Assembly: GCF_016862175.1 (NCBI RefSeq)
Contig: NZ_BOML01000035.1
Coordinates: forward strand, 1-64,000
DNA from: Paractinoplanes durhamensis
GTDB taxonomy: Bacteria > Actinomycetota > Actinomycetes > Mycobacteriales > Micromonosporaceae
Direction: 5' to 3'
DNA: 64,000 nt
Positions 16,057 to 24,983 of this stretch are shown here, piece by piece. A model generated the notes under the pieces. The model did not search any database, had not been told where the DNA came from, and saw nothing but the letters and a program-made list of their open reading frames with translations. Within the stretch, counting starts at the first letter, position 1. Each line of letters begins with the position of its first letter. Made by a program: the position numbers and the translations under genes.

Positions 16057-17172
16057 ATGAGTGCGTTCATCGGGGGATGGCGGCGCTGCGGGACCTTCAC
16101 CGGTCGTACCCGTCGCTCGGAATACTGGATCTTCACGCTGGTCAACATCCTCGTCGAGATCGGCCTGTTCGCCGCCACCGCCGGGTCGGCGGCGGCGCTG
16201 GACGGCCGGTTCACCGCGGTGCCGGCCACCCTGGAGTTCCTCTTCCTCGGCTACGTGCTGGTGTCGCAGCTCCCGGCGCTGGCGATCGCCGTCCGCCGGC
16301 TGCACGACACCGGCTACTCCGGCTTCTACTACCTGATCCAGCTGATCCCGGTGATCGGCGGGCTGATGCTGCTCGTCCAGCTCCGGACCGACGGAACGCC
16401 CGGCCCGAACCGCTACGGCCCCGACCCGAAGTCCCGCGAGCCGTACCTGGGTCCGCCGGTGCCGGCCTACGGGATGGGCTTCGCCGGTCGGATGGCGGTG
16501 CGGGCCGGCATCGTGGTGGCGATCATCGTGACCTGCTCGGCCGGCGGCGCCATCGCCCTGCACTTCGCCCCCGACCCGGGCGACGACACCCCGTCCGGCC
16601 CGATGCACTCGGGCGGGGCGAACGGCGCCGCCGCGATCACCGGCACGGTTCCGGCCGGGTCGAAGCGGAGTACGACCCCGGTCCGAGTGAACGCGGACCT
16701 CCTCCGGGTCTGCGACGGCTGGTACTACCCGGCCGCCCCGACGTTCACCGGTCTCTCGCCGCACCCGGCCCTGATCGGCGTGCGCGACCGCACCTTCGGC
16801 GACGACCGCCTGGTCCGCCCCAAGCTCCACCTGCCCTACCCGGCCACCAAGCCGCTCAAGGAGGCCTGGTACCCGACCGATCCGACCACGGTGCAGGTGG
16901 TGGCGTGCGTGGACCAGGTCGGGTCGGGCGGCGCACGACTGACCGACTGCGCGGTGTCCGAGCCGTCCCCGCAGGCGGTGCCGATGAAGGCCGCGGACTA
17001 CCAGGTGACCGTGTACGAGGTGGCCACCCGCCGCCGGCTGGCGCAGGAGAAGCTGTCCGGCGCCGAGCAGTCCTGCGGCCTGCTGGTGGTGGTCGGCAGC
17101 GACGGCGTCGCGTATGCCGATCTCAGCGACGATCAGCTCATCGGATTGCTGGCCAAATACATCGAGGAGTAG
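16057..17172 (+). CDS. DUF805 membrane protein with extracytoplasmic C-terminal domain
   Basis: 371 aa from the ATG at 16057 (MSAFIGGW); ATG 16033 and GTG 16015 are in-frame alternatives. No ribosome site is clear for any of them, and TAAACT 12 nt upstream of 16057 could be a -10 box. The DUF805 part has GRTRRSEYW, AIAVRRLHDTGYSGFYYL and GPNRYGPDP, with about four TM segments. A further TM near residue 155 leads to an external domain (LLRVCDGWYYP, VVACVDQVG, SCGLLVVVG) with several Cys that I do not recognise. It ends 11 nt before the DUF4334 gene. Confidence 0.8.
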   Translation: MSAFIGGWRRCGTFTGRTRRSEYWIFTLVNILVEIGLFAATAGSAAALDGRFTAVPATLEFLFLGYVLVSQLPALAIAVRRLHDTGYSGFYYLIQLIPVIGGLMLLVQLRTDGTPGPNRYGPDPKSREPYLGPPVPAYGMGFAGRMAVRAGIVVAIIVTCSAGGAIALHFAPDPGDDTPSGPMHSGGANGAAAITGTVPAGSKRSTTPVRVNADLLRVCDGWYYPAAPTFTGLSPHPALIGVRDRTFGDDRLVRPKLHLPYPATKPLKEAWYPTDPTTVQVVACVDQVGSGGARLTDCAVSEPSPQAVPMKAADYQVTVYEVATRRRLAQEKLSGAEQSCGLLVVVGSDGVAYADLSDDQLIGLLAKYIEE

Positions 17173-17183
17173 AGAATGTCAGG

Positions 17184-17636
17184 ATGAATGCCCCGAGCAG
17201 GTTCGCGGAGCTCCGTAAGCAGGACGGCCGGATCCCCACCGGCGAACTCGACGAGATCTGGGCCGCCCTCCCCGCCGTCCGGGCCGAGGACATCCTCGGC
17301 GAGTGGCGCGGCAGCGAGTTCGACACCGGGCACCCCCTCAACGGCCAGCTGGCGAAATCCGGCTGGTTCGGCAAGACGTTCGTGAGCGTGCAGGACGCCA
17401 AACCGCTCATCTGCCGCGGCGCCAACGGCGAGCTCTACTCCAACTCCGAGCTCGGCAAGGGCGAGGCCAGCCTGTGGAACATCGAGTTCCGCGGCGAGGT
17501 CACCGCCACCATGGTCTACGACGGTCAGCCGGTGTTCGACCACTTCAAACGGGTCGACGACAGCACGCTGATGGGCATCATGAACGTCAAGCGCAACGGC
17601 GGGCTGTTCTACTACTTCATCCTGGAAAAGGCCTGA
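17184..17636 (+). CDS. GXWXG/DUF4334 protein
   Basis: 150 aa, no signal peptide. N-terminal GXWXG motif (ILGEWRGSEFDTGHP) and C-terminal DUF4334 region (YDGQPVFDHFKRVDDSTLMG, GLFYYFILEKA). Function unknown; the fold is beta-rich and lipocalin-like by prediction. Its TGA overlaps the ATG of the following alcohol dehydrogenase by one base, so the two are translated together. This suggests the small protein binds or delivers a substrate or product of the enzyme (inference). Confidence 0.82.
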   Translation: MNAPSRFAELRKQDGRIPTGELDEIWAALPAVRAEDILGEWRGSEFDTGHPLNGQLAKSGWFGKTFVSVQDAKPLICRGANGELYSNSELGKGEASLWNIEFRGEVTATMVYDGQPVFDHFKRVDDSTLMGIMNVKRNGGLFYYFILEKA

Positions 17637-18685
17637 TGCGCATCCGGGCGGCCGTCACCGAGACCCGGGGCGCGCCCTTCGTGGTTCAAGATCTGGACCT
17701 CGAAGACCCCAGAGCAGACGAATTGCGCGTACGGATCTCCGCCGCCGGTCTCTGCCACACCGACCTCACCATGCAGGCCGTCTGGCCGCGCACGCCGATG
17801 GTCTTCGGCCACGAGGGCGCCGGGATCGTCGAGGCGGTCGGCGCCGAAGTGACCGGTCTCGCGCCGGGCGATCACGTCAGCCTCACCTTCCACAGCTGCG
17901 GCCGCTGCGCGCAGTGTGCGGCCGGGCAGCCGGCCTACTGCCGCGCGGCGCGCTCGCTCAACACCTCCGGCGGCCGCGGCGACGGCACCACCCCGCTGTC
18001 CCGCAACGGCACCCCGGTGCACGGCGCTTTCTTCGGACAATCCAGCTTCGCCACGTACGCCCTCGCCCACCAGCGCAACACCGTCCGGGTGCCGGCCGAC
18101 CTGCCGTTCGAGGTGGCCGCCCCGCTGGGGTGCAGCGTGCAGACCGGCGTCGGCACGGTGCTGAACCGGCTGCGCCCCGAGCCCGGCGAATCGCTGCTGG
18201 TCATCGGGTGCGGCGGGGTCGGGCTCAGCGCGGTGATGGCCGGTGTCGCCGCGGGCTGCACGGTCGTCGCCGTCGACCCGGTCGCCGCCCGCCGCGCCCT
18301 GGCCGCCGAGCTCGGCGCGAAGGAGGCGGACAGCGTCGGCGACGTCACCGGCATGCACCACATCGTCGACACCACCGGCCGGCCCGACGTGCTCAAGCAG
18401 GCGGTCGGCGCGCTGCGGCCGCTCGGCAACCTGGCCGTCGTCGGCATCGGCCGCGATGTCACCTTCGACATCATGAGCCTGATGAACGCCGGCATCCGCC
18501 TGCACGGCGTCCTCGAGGGCGACTCCGACCCGCAGACCTTCATCCCGCAGCTCATCGACCTGCACCGGCAGGGCGTGCTGCCGATCGAGCGGCTGATCAC
18601 CACGTTCCCGTTCGAGCGGATCACCGACGCGGTCGCCGGCATGCGCGACGGCACGGCCATCAAACCGGTGCTCACTTTCGATTAG
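17636..18685 (+). CDS. Zinc-dependent alcohol dehydrogenase (aryl/benzyl-alcohol type)
   Basis: 349 aa medium-chain dehydrogenase. Catalytic zinc ligands in LCHTDLT (Cys near residue 40) and FGHEGAGIVEAVG (His near 60). Structural zinc lobe with four Cys in CGRCAQCAAGQPAYC. NAD-binding GCGGVGLSAVMAG. The closest pattern is the class III/aryl-alcohol group (NTSGGRGDGTTPLSRNG, GAFFGQSSFATYA, PLGCSVQTGVG). It oxidises a primary or aromatic alcohol with NAD. Starts inside the stop of the DUF4334 gene. Confidence 0.88.
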   Translation: MRIRAAVTETRGAPFVVQDLDLEDPRADELRVRISAAGLCHTDLTMQAVWPRTPMVFGHEGAGIVEAVGAEVTGLAPGDHVSLTFHSCGRCAQCAAGQPAYCRAARSLNTSGGRGDGTTPLSRNGTPVHGAFFGQSSFATYALAHQRNTVRVPADLPFEVAAPLGCSVQTGVGTVLNRLRPEPGESLLVIGCGGVGLSAVMAGVAAGCTVVAVDPVAARRALAAELGAKEADSVGDVTGMHHIVDTTGRPDVLKQAVGALRPLGNLAVVGIGRDVTFDIMSLMNAGIRLHGVLEGDSDPQTFIPQLIDLHRQGVLPIERLITTFPFERITDAVAGMRDGTAIKPVLTFD

Positions 18686-18749
18686 GTTGCAACCGGCTCG
18701 CTCCGCCGCCGGGACTTGGCTGCACCCGGCGGTAGCCAGTCTCTTCGGG

Positions 18750-19820
18750 GTGACTACGCGACCCGAGCATCCCAAGAGCGCCCGAGCCCGACGTTTCACC
18801 GCAGCACTGATCATCGCGGCGGTGGGGGGCACGATCGCCTCGCCGGCCGGTCCGGCCGAAGCCGTCGTCCCCACCGTCGCCCAGACGTGGTCGACGCTGA
18901 TGTACCGCAGCCTCACCGCCGACGCGCAGCTCGCCACGCTGCGCCAGACCCTGACCGCCGCCCAGGCCACCTTCGCGACCCGGGTCGGCGAGGTGAGTGC
19001 GGCCAAGGCGACCAACGGTGCCGCGCAGGCCCGGCTGACCGCCGCGACCACCGCCGACGCCGACGCCCGGGCCCAGCTCGCGGCGGCCGTGCAGGCGGCC
19101 ACCGACGCGAAGAAGAGCCTGGCCAAGGCCTCGAAGGTGAAGCCGCGCAGTGCCGCCGCGATCGCCAAGGCGACCGGCGTGGTCAACGCGGCCGTGAAGA
19201 CCGTGAACACCCGCAAGGTGCAGGTCGAGCGTGCTTCCGGCGTACGCAACGAGGCCGCGACCGCCGCGCGGACCGCGACCACCGGCTTGACCACCGCGAT
19301 CGCGGGCTGGAAGGCCGCGTCCGTCGCCATCTCGCAGACGCAGGTGCGGATCGCCGGGGTCGGCTCGGCGCCGGTCCTCGCCGGGCAGGCCGCCGCGCTC
19401 AGCCAGACCGTCGTCACCCAGATCCGGCCGGCGTTCACCATCGCCGACACCGCCCAGGTGTACGGGGTGACCGTGCACAAGAACGTCGCGTTCGCGTTCC
19501 GGCGGATGGTCGACGACGCCAAGGCGGACGGCATCGCGATCTCCGGCGGCGGATTCCGGACCAAGCAGCGGCAGATCGAGCTGCGGACGATCAACGGCTG
19601 CCCGGACGTGTGGACCGCGCCGGCGTCGTCCTGCCGGGTCCCGACCGCGATCCCCGGCCGGTCGCTGCACGAGATCGGCATGGCCGTCGACATCACGTCC
19701 GGCGGCAGGACACTCACGTCGAAGAGCCCGGCATTCGCCTGGCTGAAGTTGCACGCCGCCGAATACGGGTTCATCAACCTGCCGGCCGAGGCCTGGCACT
19801 GGTCGATCACCGGCGGCTGA
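18750..19820 (+). CDS. Secreted M15B (VanY-type) D-alanyl-D-alanine carboxypeptidase with coiled coil
   Basis: 356 aa from GTG 18750, which opens a signal peptide (RRFTAALIIAAVGG); TTG 18687 is an alternative. Residues about 45-210 are Ala/Thr-rich and helical, probably a coiled-coil spacer. The C-terminal M15B domain has AFRRMVDDAKADG, GGGFRTKQRQIELR, zinc motif SLHEIGMAVDI (SxHxxGxAxD) and AEAWHWSI carrying the general base and last zinc His. Expected to trim the terminal D-Ala of peptidoglycan outside the cell. A perfect rho-independent terminator follows. Confidence 0.88.
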   Translation: MTTRPEHPKSARARRFTAALIIAAVGGTIASPAGPAEAVVPTVAQTWSTLMYRSLTADAQLATLRQTLTAAQATFATRVGEVSAAKATNGAAQARLTAATTADADARAQLAAAVQAATDAKKSLAKASKVKPRSAAAIAKATGVVNAAVKTVNTRKVQVERASGVRNEAATAARTATTGLTTAIAGWKAASVAISQTQVRIAGVGSAPVLAGQAAALSQTVVTQIRPAFTIADTAQVYGVTVHKNVAFAFRRMVDDAKADGIAISGGGFRTKQRQIELRTINGCPDVWTAPASSCRVPTAIPGRSLHEIGMAVDITSGGRTLTSKSPAFAWLKLHAAEYGFINLPAEAWHWSITGG

Positions 19821-19834
19821 CCACCCGCCCGGGC

Positions 19835-19873
19835 AAACGGGGGACCTGCGCACACGCGCAGGTCCCCCGTTTT
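19835..19873 (+). terminator. Rho-independent terminator after the VanY-type gene
   Basis: Perfect 17-bp inverted repeat (19835-19851 with 19856-19872) around a 4-nt loop, ending in TTTT. One of the clearest terminators in the window. Confidence 0.9.
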
Positions 19874-20265
19874 CGTCGGTGGAGGGCCGGGCTCGATCGG
19901 GGTCCGCCGACAGGCCAGAGCCGATCGTCCTCCCTCCGGCCACCTTCGGATCGGCCATTCGGACAACGCACTGCGGGGATGAGTGCTATTCATTCACCTA
20001 TTCGTGAGCGCTGCATTAATGGGCGAGCACTTTAATTCGATCACCGACGATTGCACCGTAGAAACTGTCATTGACGGGAACCAGTTTCCGGGTTAACACT
20101 GTTGGTACCTCACAGCCGCATTGCCGGGCTATCCACGGTGACCGCACAGAACCCAGCGTACGAGGCAGTAAGTGCTGACACCACAAATGATCGCCAAGCG
20201 GCTGTGCGGACCCCCAGCTCGGTTCAAACCGTAGCCGAGCTCCGCCCGATAACCGGGAGTTCGAA
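19874..20265. other. 392-bp intergenic region, relatively AT-rich
   Basis: No convincing gene in either strand. It holds a promoter candidate at 20071-20099 with an overlapping inverted repeat, then about 165 nt of leader before the I36-type gene, ending in GGGAGTTCGAA as ribosome site. I see no recognised riboswitch core. Confidence 0.5.
20061..20099 (+). promoter_or_regulatory. Promoter candidate with overlapping operator-like repeat
   Basis: TTGACG (20071-20076), 17-nt spacer, TAACAC (20094-20099). GAAACTG (20061-20067) and CAGTTTC (20082-20088) form an exact inverted repeat spaced by 21 bp centre to centre (two helical turns) across the -35 box, as expected for a dimeric regulator. Confidence 0.4.
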
Positions 20266-20694
20266 ATGATCCGTAAGACTGGTGTTGCCCTGGCTATTGC
20301 TGCGGGCGTCCTCGGTGTCGCCGCCCTCTCCACCCCGGCCCTCGCCGCCGCCGAGGACGGCCAGCCCAACCTCGGTGAGTTCGTCCTGTTCGACGCCCAG
20401 AACTACGCCGGCAACCGGTACGACACCAACGTGGACGTCGTCGCCTACACCGGCAAGGTCTTCAAGTCCGCAGCGGGCGTGGCGGCCGGCGCGGTGAACG
20501 ACAAGGCCCGCAGCATCGCCAACTACCACCAGACCAAGTACGTCCACACCTACATCAACTTCGGCGGTGCCGCGGGCGGCGGCGGCGCGTACATCACGGT
20601 TCTGCCCTACCAGCAGACGTCGGGCAGCCTGAGCTGGGCCTACTACGACCTGGAGAGCTTCGACCTGGCCCTGAGCGGCCACGAGTTCATCTGA
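20266..20694 (+). CDS. Peptidase inhibitor family I36-like secreted protein
   Basis: 142 aa. Signal peptide to ALAAAEDG. The remainder fits a beta/gamma-crystallin-like I36 domain (GEFVLFDAQNYAGNRYD, NDKARSIANYHQTKYVHTY, SFDLALSGHEFI). Family members include the Streptomyces metalloproteinase inhibitor, but this one has no cysteine, so inhibitor activity is uncertain. ATG with GGGAG 9 nt upstream. It is followed by a strong hairpin. Confidence 0.8.
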   Translation: MIRKTGVALAIAAGVLGVAALSTPALAAAEDGQPNLGEFVLFDAQNYAGNRYDTNVDVVAYTGKVFKSAAGVAAGAVNDKARSIANYHQTKYVHTYINFGGAAGGGGAYITVLPYQQTSGSLSWAYYDLESFDLALSGHEFI

Positions 20695-20721
20695 GTCGGT
20701 AACGGAGACAGCCACCCGAAC

Positions 20722-20754
20722 GACAGCCCGTCCGGCATTCCCGGGCGGGCTGTC
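20722..20754 (+). terminator. Hairpin between I36-like and lipoprotein genes
   Basis: 14-bp arms GACAGCCCGTCCGG / CCGGGCGGGCTGTC with one G-T pair and a 5-nt loop, 27 nt after the I36-like stop. Separates it from the lipoprotein gene. Confidence 0.7.
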
Positions 20755-20776
20755 CCCCGGCAAGGAGTCGTCGAAG

Positions 20777-21676
20777 ATGATCACCAGAAGGATCCTCGCC
20801 CACGCCGGCATCGTCCTGGTCATTTCCACGGCCGGGGCCTGCGCCGCCACCCCCGCACCACCCACCGAGCCGGCCATCGGCGCCATTCCGGCGGTGCGCT
20901 CGGATTCCGATATCGTGCTGCCGATCGACCCCTATCGGGTGTCCCCGGAACAGATTCCTTTTATGACGGCGGCCCTGAATATTCTCGGCCGCGAATGCAT
21001 GAAAAAGTTCGGTCTCGACTGGCCCGCCGATTCGCCGACCCCCGGTGCGGCGCCGACCCAGAACGAACGGCGTTATTGGATCACCGATTCGGCGAAGGTG
21101 ACGACCGAGGGCTACCACGCGCTCGACACGCAACGCCGACAAAAATACATTTCCGACCAGCAGGCGAAGATAAAGCAGCCGACCCAGGATGCGATTGACG
21201 TCTGGGGTGGCAGCCGGCCGACATTCCACGGTCGGAGCGTGCCGACCGGCGGATGCGCGCAGGACGCCATGCGGCAGCTCAGCAAAGGGGCGGCCGTCGC
21301 CGATCCGGGAATCGCGGAGACCCTCCAGGTCAACACCTACGCGCAGATGGAGCGGGACAGCCGTGTCGTCCGGGCCGTCGCCGAGTGGAGCCGGTGCATG
21401 AAGGCGCAGAGGTTCGACTACCCCAGCCCGAAGGCCGCCGCCGCGGACCAGCGCTGGCAGACCGCGAAACCGGGCAAGCCGGAGATCGCGGTGGCGACCG
21501 CCGACGTCGCCTGCAAGACCCAGACCAGGGTGGCCGGCACCATGCTGGCTGTCGAGACCGCCTACCAGCAGCGCAGCATGGCCAAGGTCAGCACCCAACT
21601 GGCCGCGGTCAAGAAGCTGCTGGACACCCAGATCGCGAACGCGAAGCTGGTGACCAGCACCGGCACCGCCCGGTAG
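20777..21676 (+). CDS. Lipoprotein of unknown function
   Basis: 299 aa; lipoprotein signal (IVLVISTAGAC) and Pro-rich linker. The body is mostly helical and polar with paired Cys (GRECMKKFG; EWSRCMKAQRF; TADVACKTQ), the pattern of a large group of actinomycete lipoproteins with no assigned role. AAGGAG stands upstream of the ATG. The stop is 4 bases from the stop of the convergent LysR gene. I do not recognise a domain. Confidence 0.75.
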   Translation: MITRRILAHAGIVLVISTAGACAATPAPPTEPAIGAIPAVRSDSDIVLPIDPYRVSPEQIPFMTAALNILGRECMKKFGLDWPADSPTPGAAPTQNERRYWITDSAKVTTEGYHALDTQRRQKYISDQQAKIKQPTQDAIDVWGGSRPTFHGRSVPTGGCAQDAMRQLSKGAAVADPGIAETLQVNTYAQMERDSRVVRAVAEWSRCMKAQRFDYPSPKAAAADQRWQTAKPGKPEIAVATADVACKTQTRVAGTMLAVETAYQQRSMAKVSTQLAAVKKLLDTQIANAKLVTSTGTAR

Positions 21677-21680
21677 TCAC

Positions 21681-22514
21681 TCAGCCGAGCAGCACCCGCA
21701 GCGCGGTCGCGGCGTCGCCGAGCAGCCCGTCCGGCAGCCCGCCGCGCGGCCGGACCGCCAGCGTCAGCGGCTCGGCGGCGGGCAGGTCGTCCCGGGCGAC
21801 CAGGCCCTCGATGCCCTGACCGAGGCCGGCCATCAGGGCCACCCCGAGGCCGGCCCGGACGGCCGCCTGCACGCCGGCCAGATGGGCCGCCTCGCAGCCC
21901 ATCTCGGCCGGCAGTCCGTGCCCGGCGAGGGTCTCCAGGGCCCGGCTGCGCAGCGCACAGGGCGCGTCGAAGGCGACGAGGGGAATCGGCTCGCCGGGCC
22001 CTGGCACCGCCCAGTGCGGCGCGGAATACCAGGTCAGCGGCAGGTCACCGACGGTCCGGGCGTCGGTCTCGTCGCCCGCGCCGATCAGCAGGGCCAGATC
22101 GATGCGGCCCTCGGCCAGCGCGGTGCGCAGCTGCGCTCCCCGGTCGATCCGGAACCGGACCCGGCGGCCGGGGAACGCCGCGGCCAGGGCCGGCAGCAGC
22201 AGGGCGGCGGCATGCTCGGTGGCGCCGATGGTCAGCGCCCGCTCCTGTTCGACCTCGAAGACACGCAGGGTCTCGTCGTGCGCGGCGAGGATCCGCCGGG
22301 CCTGGGTCAGCAGCGTCTCGCCGTCGGTGGTGAAGCGGGAGCCGCGGCCGTCGCGCTGGACGAGGGCCCGGCCGAGGGTGGACTCCAGCCGGCGGACGTG
22401 CTGACTCACCGCACCCTGGGTGAGGTGCAGTGACGTGGCGGCGCGCTGGAAGCCACCGCAGTCGGCCACCGCGACGAAGCTGCGCAGTGGGGCGATGCCG
22501 AGAATCCGACTCAT
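21681..22514 (-). CDS. LysR-family transcriptional regulator
   Basis: 277 aa from ATG 22514. N-terminal winged helix: LRSFVAVADCGGFQRAATSL, LTQGAVSQHVRRLE. Substrate-binding domain follows (ERALTIGATEHAAALLLPAL, GRIDLALLIG, AVRAGLGVALMAG). Divergent from the two flavin monooxygenase genes, 96 bp apart, the usual arrangement of a LysR activator and its target. An ATTA-N11-TAAT box lies between. Confidence 0.88.
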   Translation of the reverse strand: MSRILGIAPLRSFVAVADCGGFQRAATSLHLTQGAVSQHVRRLESTLGRALVQRDGRGSRFTTDGETLLTQARRILAAHDETLRVFEVEQERALTIGATEHAAALLLPALAAAFPGRRVRFRIDRGAQLRTALAEGRIDLALLIGAGDETDARTVGDLPLTWYSAPHWAVPGPGEPIPLVAFDAPCALRSRALETLAGHGLPAEMGCEAAHLAGVQAAVRAGLGVALMAGLGQGIEGLVARDDLPAAEPLTLAVRPRGGLPDGLLGDAATALRVLLG

Positions 22515-22533
22515 GCCTACCAGTTTACTAGGG

Positions 22534-22552
22534 ATTAATGAGCCTGCGTAAT
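22534..22552. promoter_or_regulatory. LysR-type T-N11-A box candidate
   Basis: ATTA, 11 nt, TAAT: an inverted repeat of the LysR binding-site form in the divergent promoter region of the regulator and the monooxygenase pair. Confidence 0.4.
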
Positions 22553-22610
22553 GGCTGACATCACGTTCTCTCCTTGGACATGACGACCGGCCGCCGCCGA
22601 GACTCGGGGC

Positions 22611-23954
22611 ATGGCAGCTCGCAGAAAACTCGTACTCGGCGCCGTCTTCTACGGCGTGGGCGGTCCCGGACAGCACCACACGTGGCTCAGCCCGGAGATC
22701 CCCGGTGACGCGAGCGTCGACATCCGCTGGTACATCGCCCGCGCCCAGCAGGCCGAGGCGGCGAAGTTCGACCACCTCTTCATCGTCGACAGCCAGTTCA
22801 TCACCCCGGACTCGCCGAACCACTACCTGAACCGGCTCGAGCCGCTCACCCTGCTGTCCGCGGTCGCCGTGCACACCAGCCACATCGGGCTGGTCGGCAC
22901 CCTGACGACCTCGTACAACGACCCGTTCAACCTGGCCCGTCGGCTCGCCTCGCTCGACCTGATCAGCGGCGGCCGGGCCGGCTGGAACGTGGTCGCGACC
23001 GGCGACGGCGGCACGGCCGGCAACTACGGCCGCAAGGAGCACTACGACTACGCGGCCCGCTACGGCCGGGCCCTCGAATCGGTGCGGGTGGTGCAGGGGC
23101 TGTGGGACTCGTACGAGGACGACGCGTTCCCGCGGGACAAGGAGCAGGGCGTCTTCTTCGACAAGAGCAGGCAGCACCCGCTCCACCACGTCGGCGAGCA
23201 CTTCCAGGTGGTCGGCCCGCTGAACATCGAGCGCTCGCCGCAGGGCCAGCCGGTCATCTTCCAGGCCGGCGACTCGGACGAGGGCCGCGATCTGGGCGCG
23301 AGCATCGCCGAGGCGATCTTCACGCACGCGGCGACGATCGAGCAGGCGGTGGCGTTCCGCAACGACCTGCGGGCCCGGGCCGCCGCGAAGGGCCGCGACC
23401 CCGACCACGTGCTGATCGTGCCCGGCTTCAACCCGATCATCGCGGACACCGACGAGGAGGCTCGGGCGATCGAGGCGGCACGGGTCGGCGGCAAGGACTT
23501 CGACCGCGCGCTCAAGGAGCTGGGCCGGCCGTTCGGCTGGCACGACTTCACCCAGTACGACCTGGATGCGCCGTTCCCCGAGCTGGGCGACGCCGGTGCC
23601 ACCAGCTTCAAGACCCAGGCCGAGTCGATCAAGAAGCTGGCCCGGGAGCACAACCTGACGCTGCGCCAGGTCGTCCAGCGCAGCATCGACGCGCAGCGCT
23701 CGCCGTTCACCGGGTCCCCGCTGACCGTGGCGAACGCGATCCAGGAGTGGTTCGAGGCGGGCGCGTTCGACGGCCTGAACATCGGGGTCGGGGTGCCGAG
23801 CGAGTTCGCCCGGTTCACCGACGAGGTGCTGCCGATCCTGCGCGAGCGCGGCCTGGCCCGCACCGAGTACGACTCGGCGACGCTGCGCGGCAACCTCGGC
23901 CTGCCGGTCCCGGAGAACGTGCACACCGCCGCCCGGAAGGTGCTGGTCCCGTGA
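22611..23954 (+). CDS. FMN-dependent monooxygenase, NtaA/SnaA/DszA family
   Basis: 447 aa. Luciferase-like TIM barrel of the large NtaA/SnaA/SoxA subfamily: YIARAQQAEAAKFDHLFIVD, LEPLTLLSAVAVHTSHIGL, TLTTSYNDPFNLARRLASLD, SGGRAGWNVVATGD, NYGRKEHYDYAARYGRA, VIFQAGDSDEGRDLGA. These enzymes use reduced FMN to attack chelators, sulfonates, dibenzothiophene or similar. Overlaps the next gene by four bases (GTGA). A reductase is not encoded nearby. Confidence 0.88.
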   Translation: MAARRKLVLGAVFYGVGGPGQHHTWLSPEIPGDASVDIRWYIARAQQAEAAKFDHLFIVDSQFITPDSPNHYLNRLEPLTLLSAVAVHTSHIGLVGTLTTSYNDPFNLARRLASLDLISGGRAGWNVVATGDGGTAGNYGRKEHYDYAARYGRALESVRVVQGLWDSYEDDAFPRDKEQGVFFDKSRQHPLHHVGEHFQVVGPLNIERSPQGQPVIFQAGDSDEGRDLGASIAEAIFTHAATIEQAVAFRNDLRARAAAKGRDPDHVLIVPGFNPIIADTDEEARAIEAARVGGKDFDRALKELGRPFGWHDFTQYDLDAPFPELGDAGATSFKTQAESIKKLAREHNLTLRQVVQRSIDAQRSPFTGSPLTVANAIQEWFEAGAFDGLNIGVGVPSEFARFTDEVLPILRERGLARTEYDSATLRGNLGLPVPENVHTAARKVLVP

Positions 23955-24922
23955 ATCGTCTCGGGTTCCTGACCCACGTCCAGGGCGAGAACGCCTATCG
24001 CAACGCCCAGGAACTGTTCGTCGCGGCCGACGATCTCGGCTTCGACGTCGGCTGGGTGGCCCAGCACCACGAGCCGCTGCAGGGTGGCGGCCTCTCCTCG
24101 CCCTGGACCTTCCTGGCGTACGCGGCGGCCCGCACCCGCCGGATCCGGCTGTCCACGGCGATCACGATCGTGCCGCTGGAGCACCCGATCCGGCTGGCCG
24201 AGGACGTCTCGGTGGTGGACACGCTCAGCGGCGGCCGGGTCGAGATCGGCGTCGGCAGCGGTTCCGGGCCGGCCGAATACGCGGTGTTCGGCAAGGACTT
24301 CGAGCAGAAGCGCGAGCTGACCACGGCCGGACTGCACACGCTGCGGACGGCGCTGGCCGGCGCGGAGGTGGCGCCCGGCTTCACGATCCAGCCGCCGCCG
24401 GTCAGCGACTTCAGCGACCGCATCTGGCAGGGCATCTTCAGCGAGGGCGGGGCGCGCTACACCGCCCAGGAGGGCTCGAACCTGCTGCTCAACCGGGCCA
24501 CCTACGGCTACGAGGAGGACACCGACGTCGTCCAGCGGGTGTGGGCGGACGCGTTCCTCGAGGCTTGGGACCTTCCCAGAAAGCCGCGGATCGGGCTGTC
24601 CCGCTTCGTCTTCCCGGCCAAGGACCGACAGGAGGCCCTGCGGCAGATCGAGGACGGCCTGAACAACGCGACGGCCGGCTTCGTGCGGCGCGGCACCTTC
24701 CCGGCGAACCGGAGCACCGAGGAGTACCTGCGCCGGTTCCACGCCTTCATCGGCCACCCCGACGAGATCATCGAGGCGCTGCGGAAGGAGAAGGTGCTGC
24801 CGGTCGCCACCGATCTGATTACGCAGTTCAATCCGGGTATTCCGGACTTCGACGCGGCGGTGAAAGCCCTCGAACTGATCGCCACCGAGATCGCTCCCGC
24901 GCTCGGCTGGAAGCGGCAATAA
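23951..24922 (+). CDS. LLM-class flavin-dependent oxidoreductase
   Basis: 323 aa, GTG start overlapping the preceding stop. Bacterial luciferase-like fold: AADDLGFDVGWVAQHHEPLQ, TAITIVPLEHPIRLAEDVSVVD, SGGRVEIGVGSGSGPAEYAVFG, NAGF-type region and FNPGIPDFDAAVKAL. Second monooxygenase of the pair; co-translation suggests both act on one sulfur- or nitrogen-containing compound (inference). Regulated presumably by the divergent LysR protein. Confidence 0.87.
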   Translation: MNRLGFLTHVQGENAYRNAQELFVAADDLGFDVGWVAQHHEPLQGGGLSSPWTFLAYAAARTRRIRLSTAITIVPLEHPIRLAEDVSVVDTLSGGRVEIGVGSGSGPAEYAVFGKDFEQKRELTTAGLHTLRTALAGAEVAPGFTIQPPPVSDFSDRIWQGIFSEGGARYTAQEGSNLLLNRATYGYEEDTDVVQRVWADAFLEAWDLPRKPRIGLSRFVFPAKDRQEALRQIEDGLNNATAGFVRRGTFPANRSTEEYLRRFHAFIGHPDEIIEALRKEKVLPVATDLITQFNPGIPDFDAAVKALELIATEIAPALGWKRQ

Positions 24923-24983
24923 TCCGGAAACAGATCGGGCGTCTACTCCAGGTCATCGAGGTCGATCGAGGCCGGAGGCAGGC

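Noticed and set aside
20016..20369. 117-codon minus-strand frame covering the intergenic gap before the I36-like gene
   Set aside because: No ribosome site, no similarity, and it overlaps the signal peptide codons of a well-supported gene.
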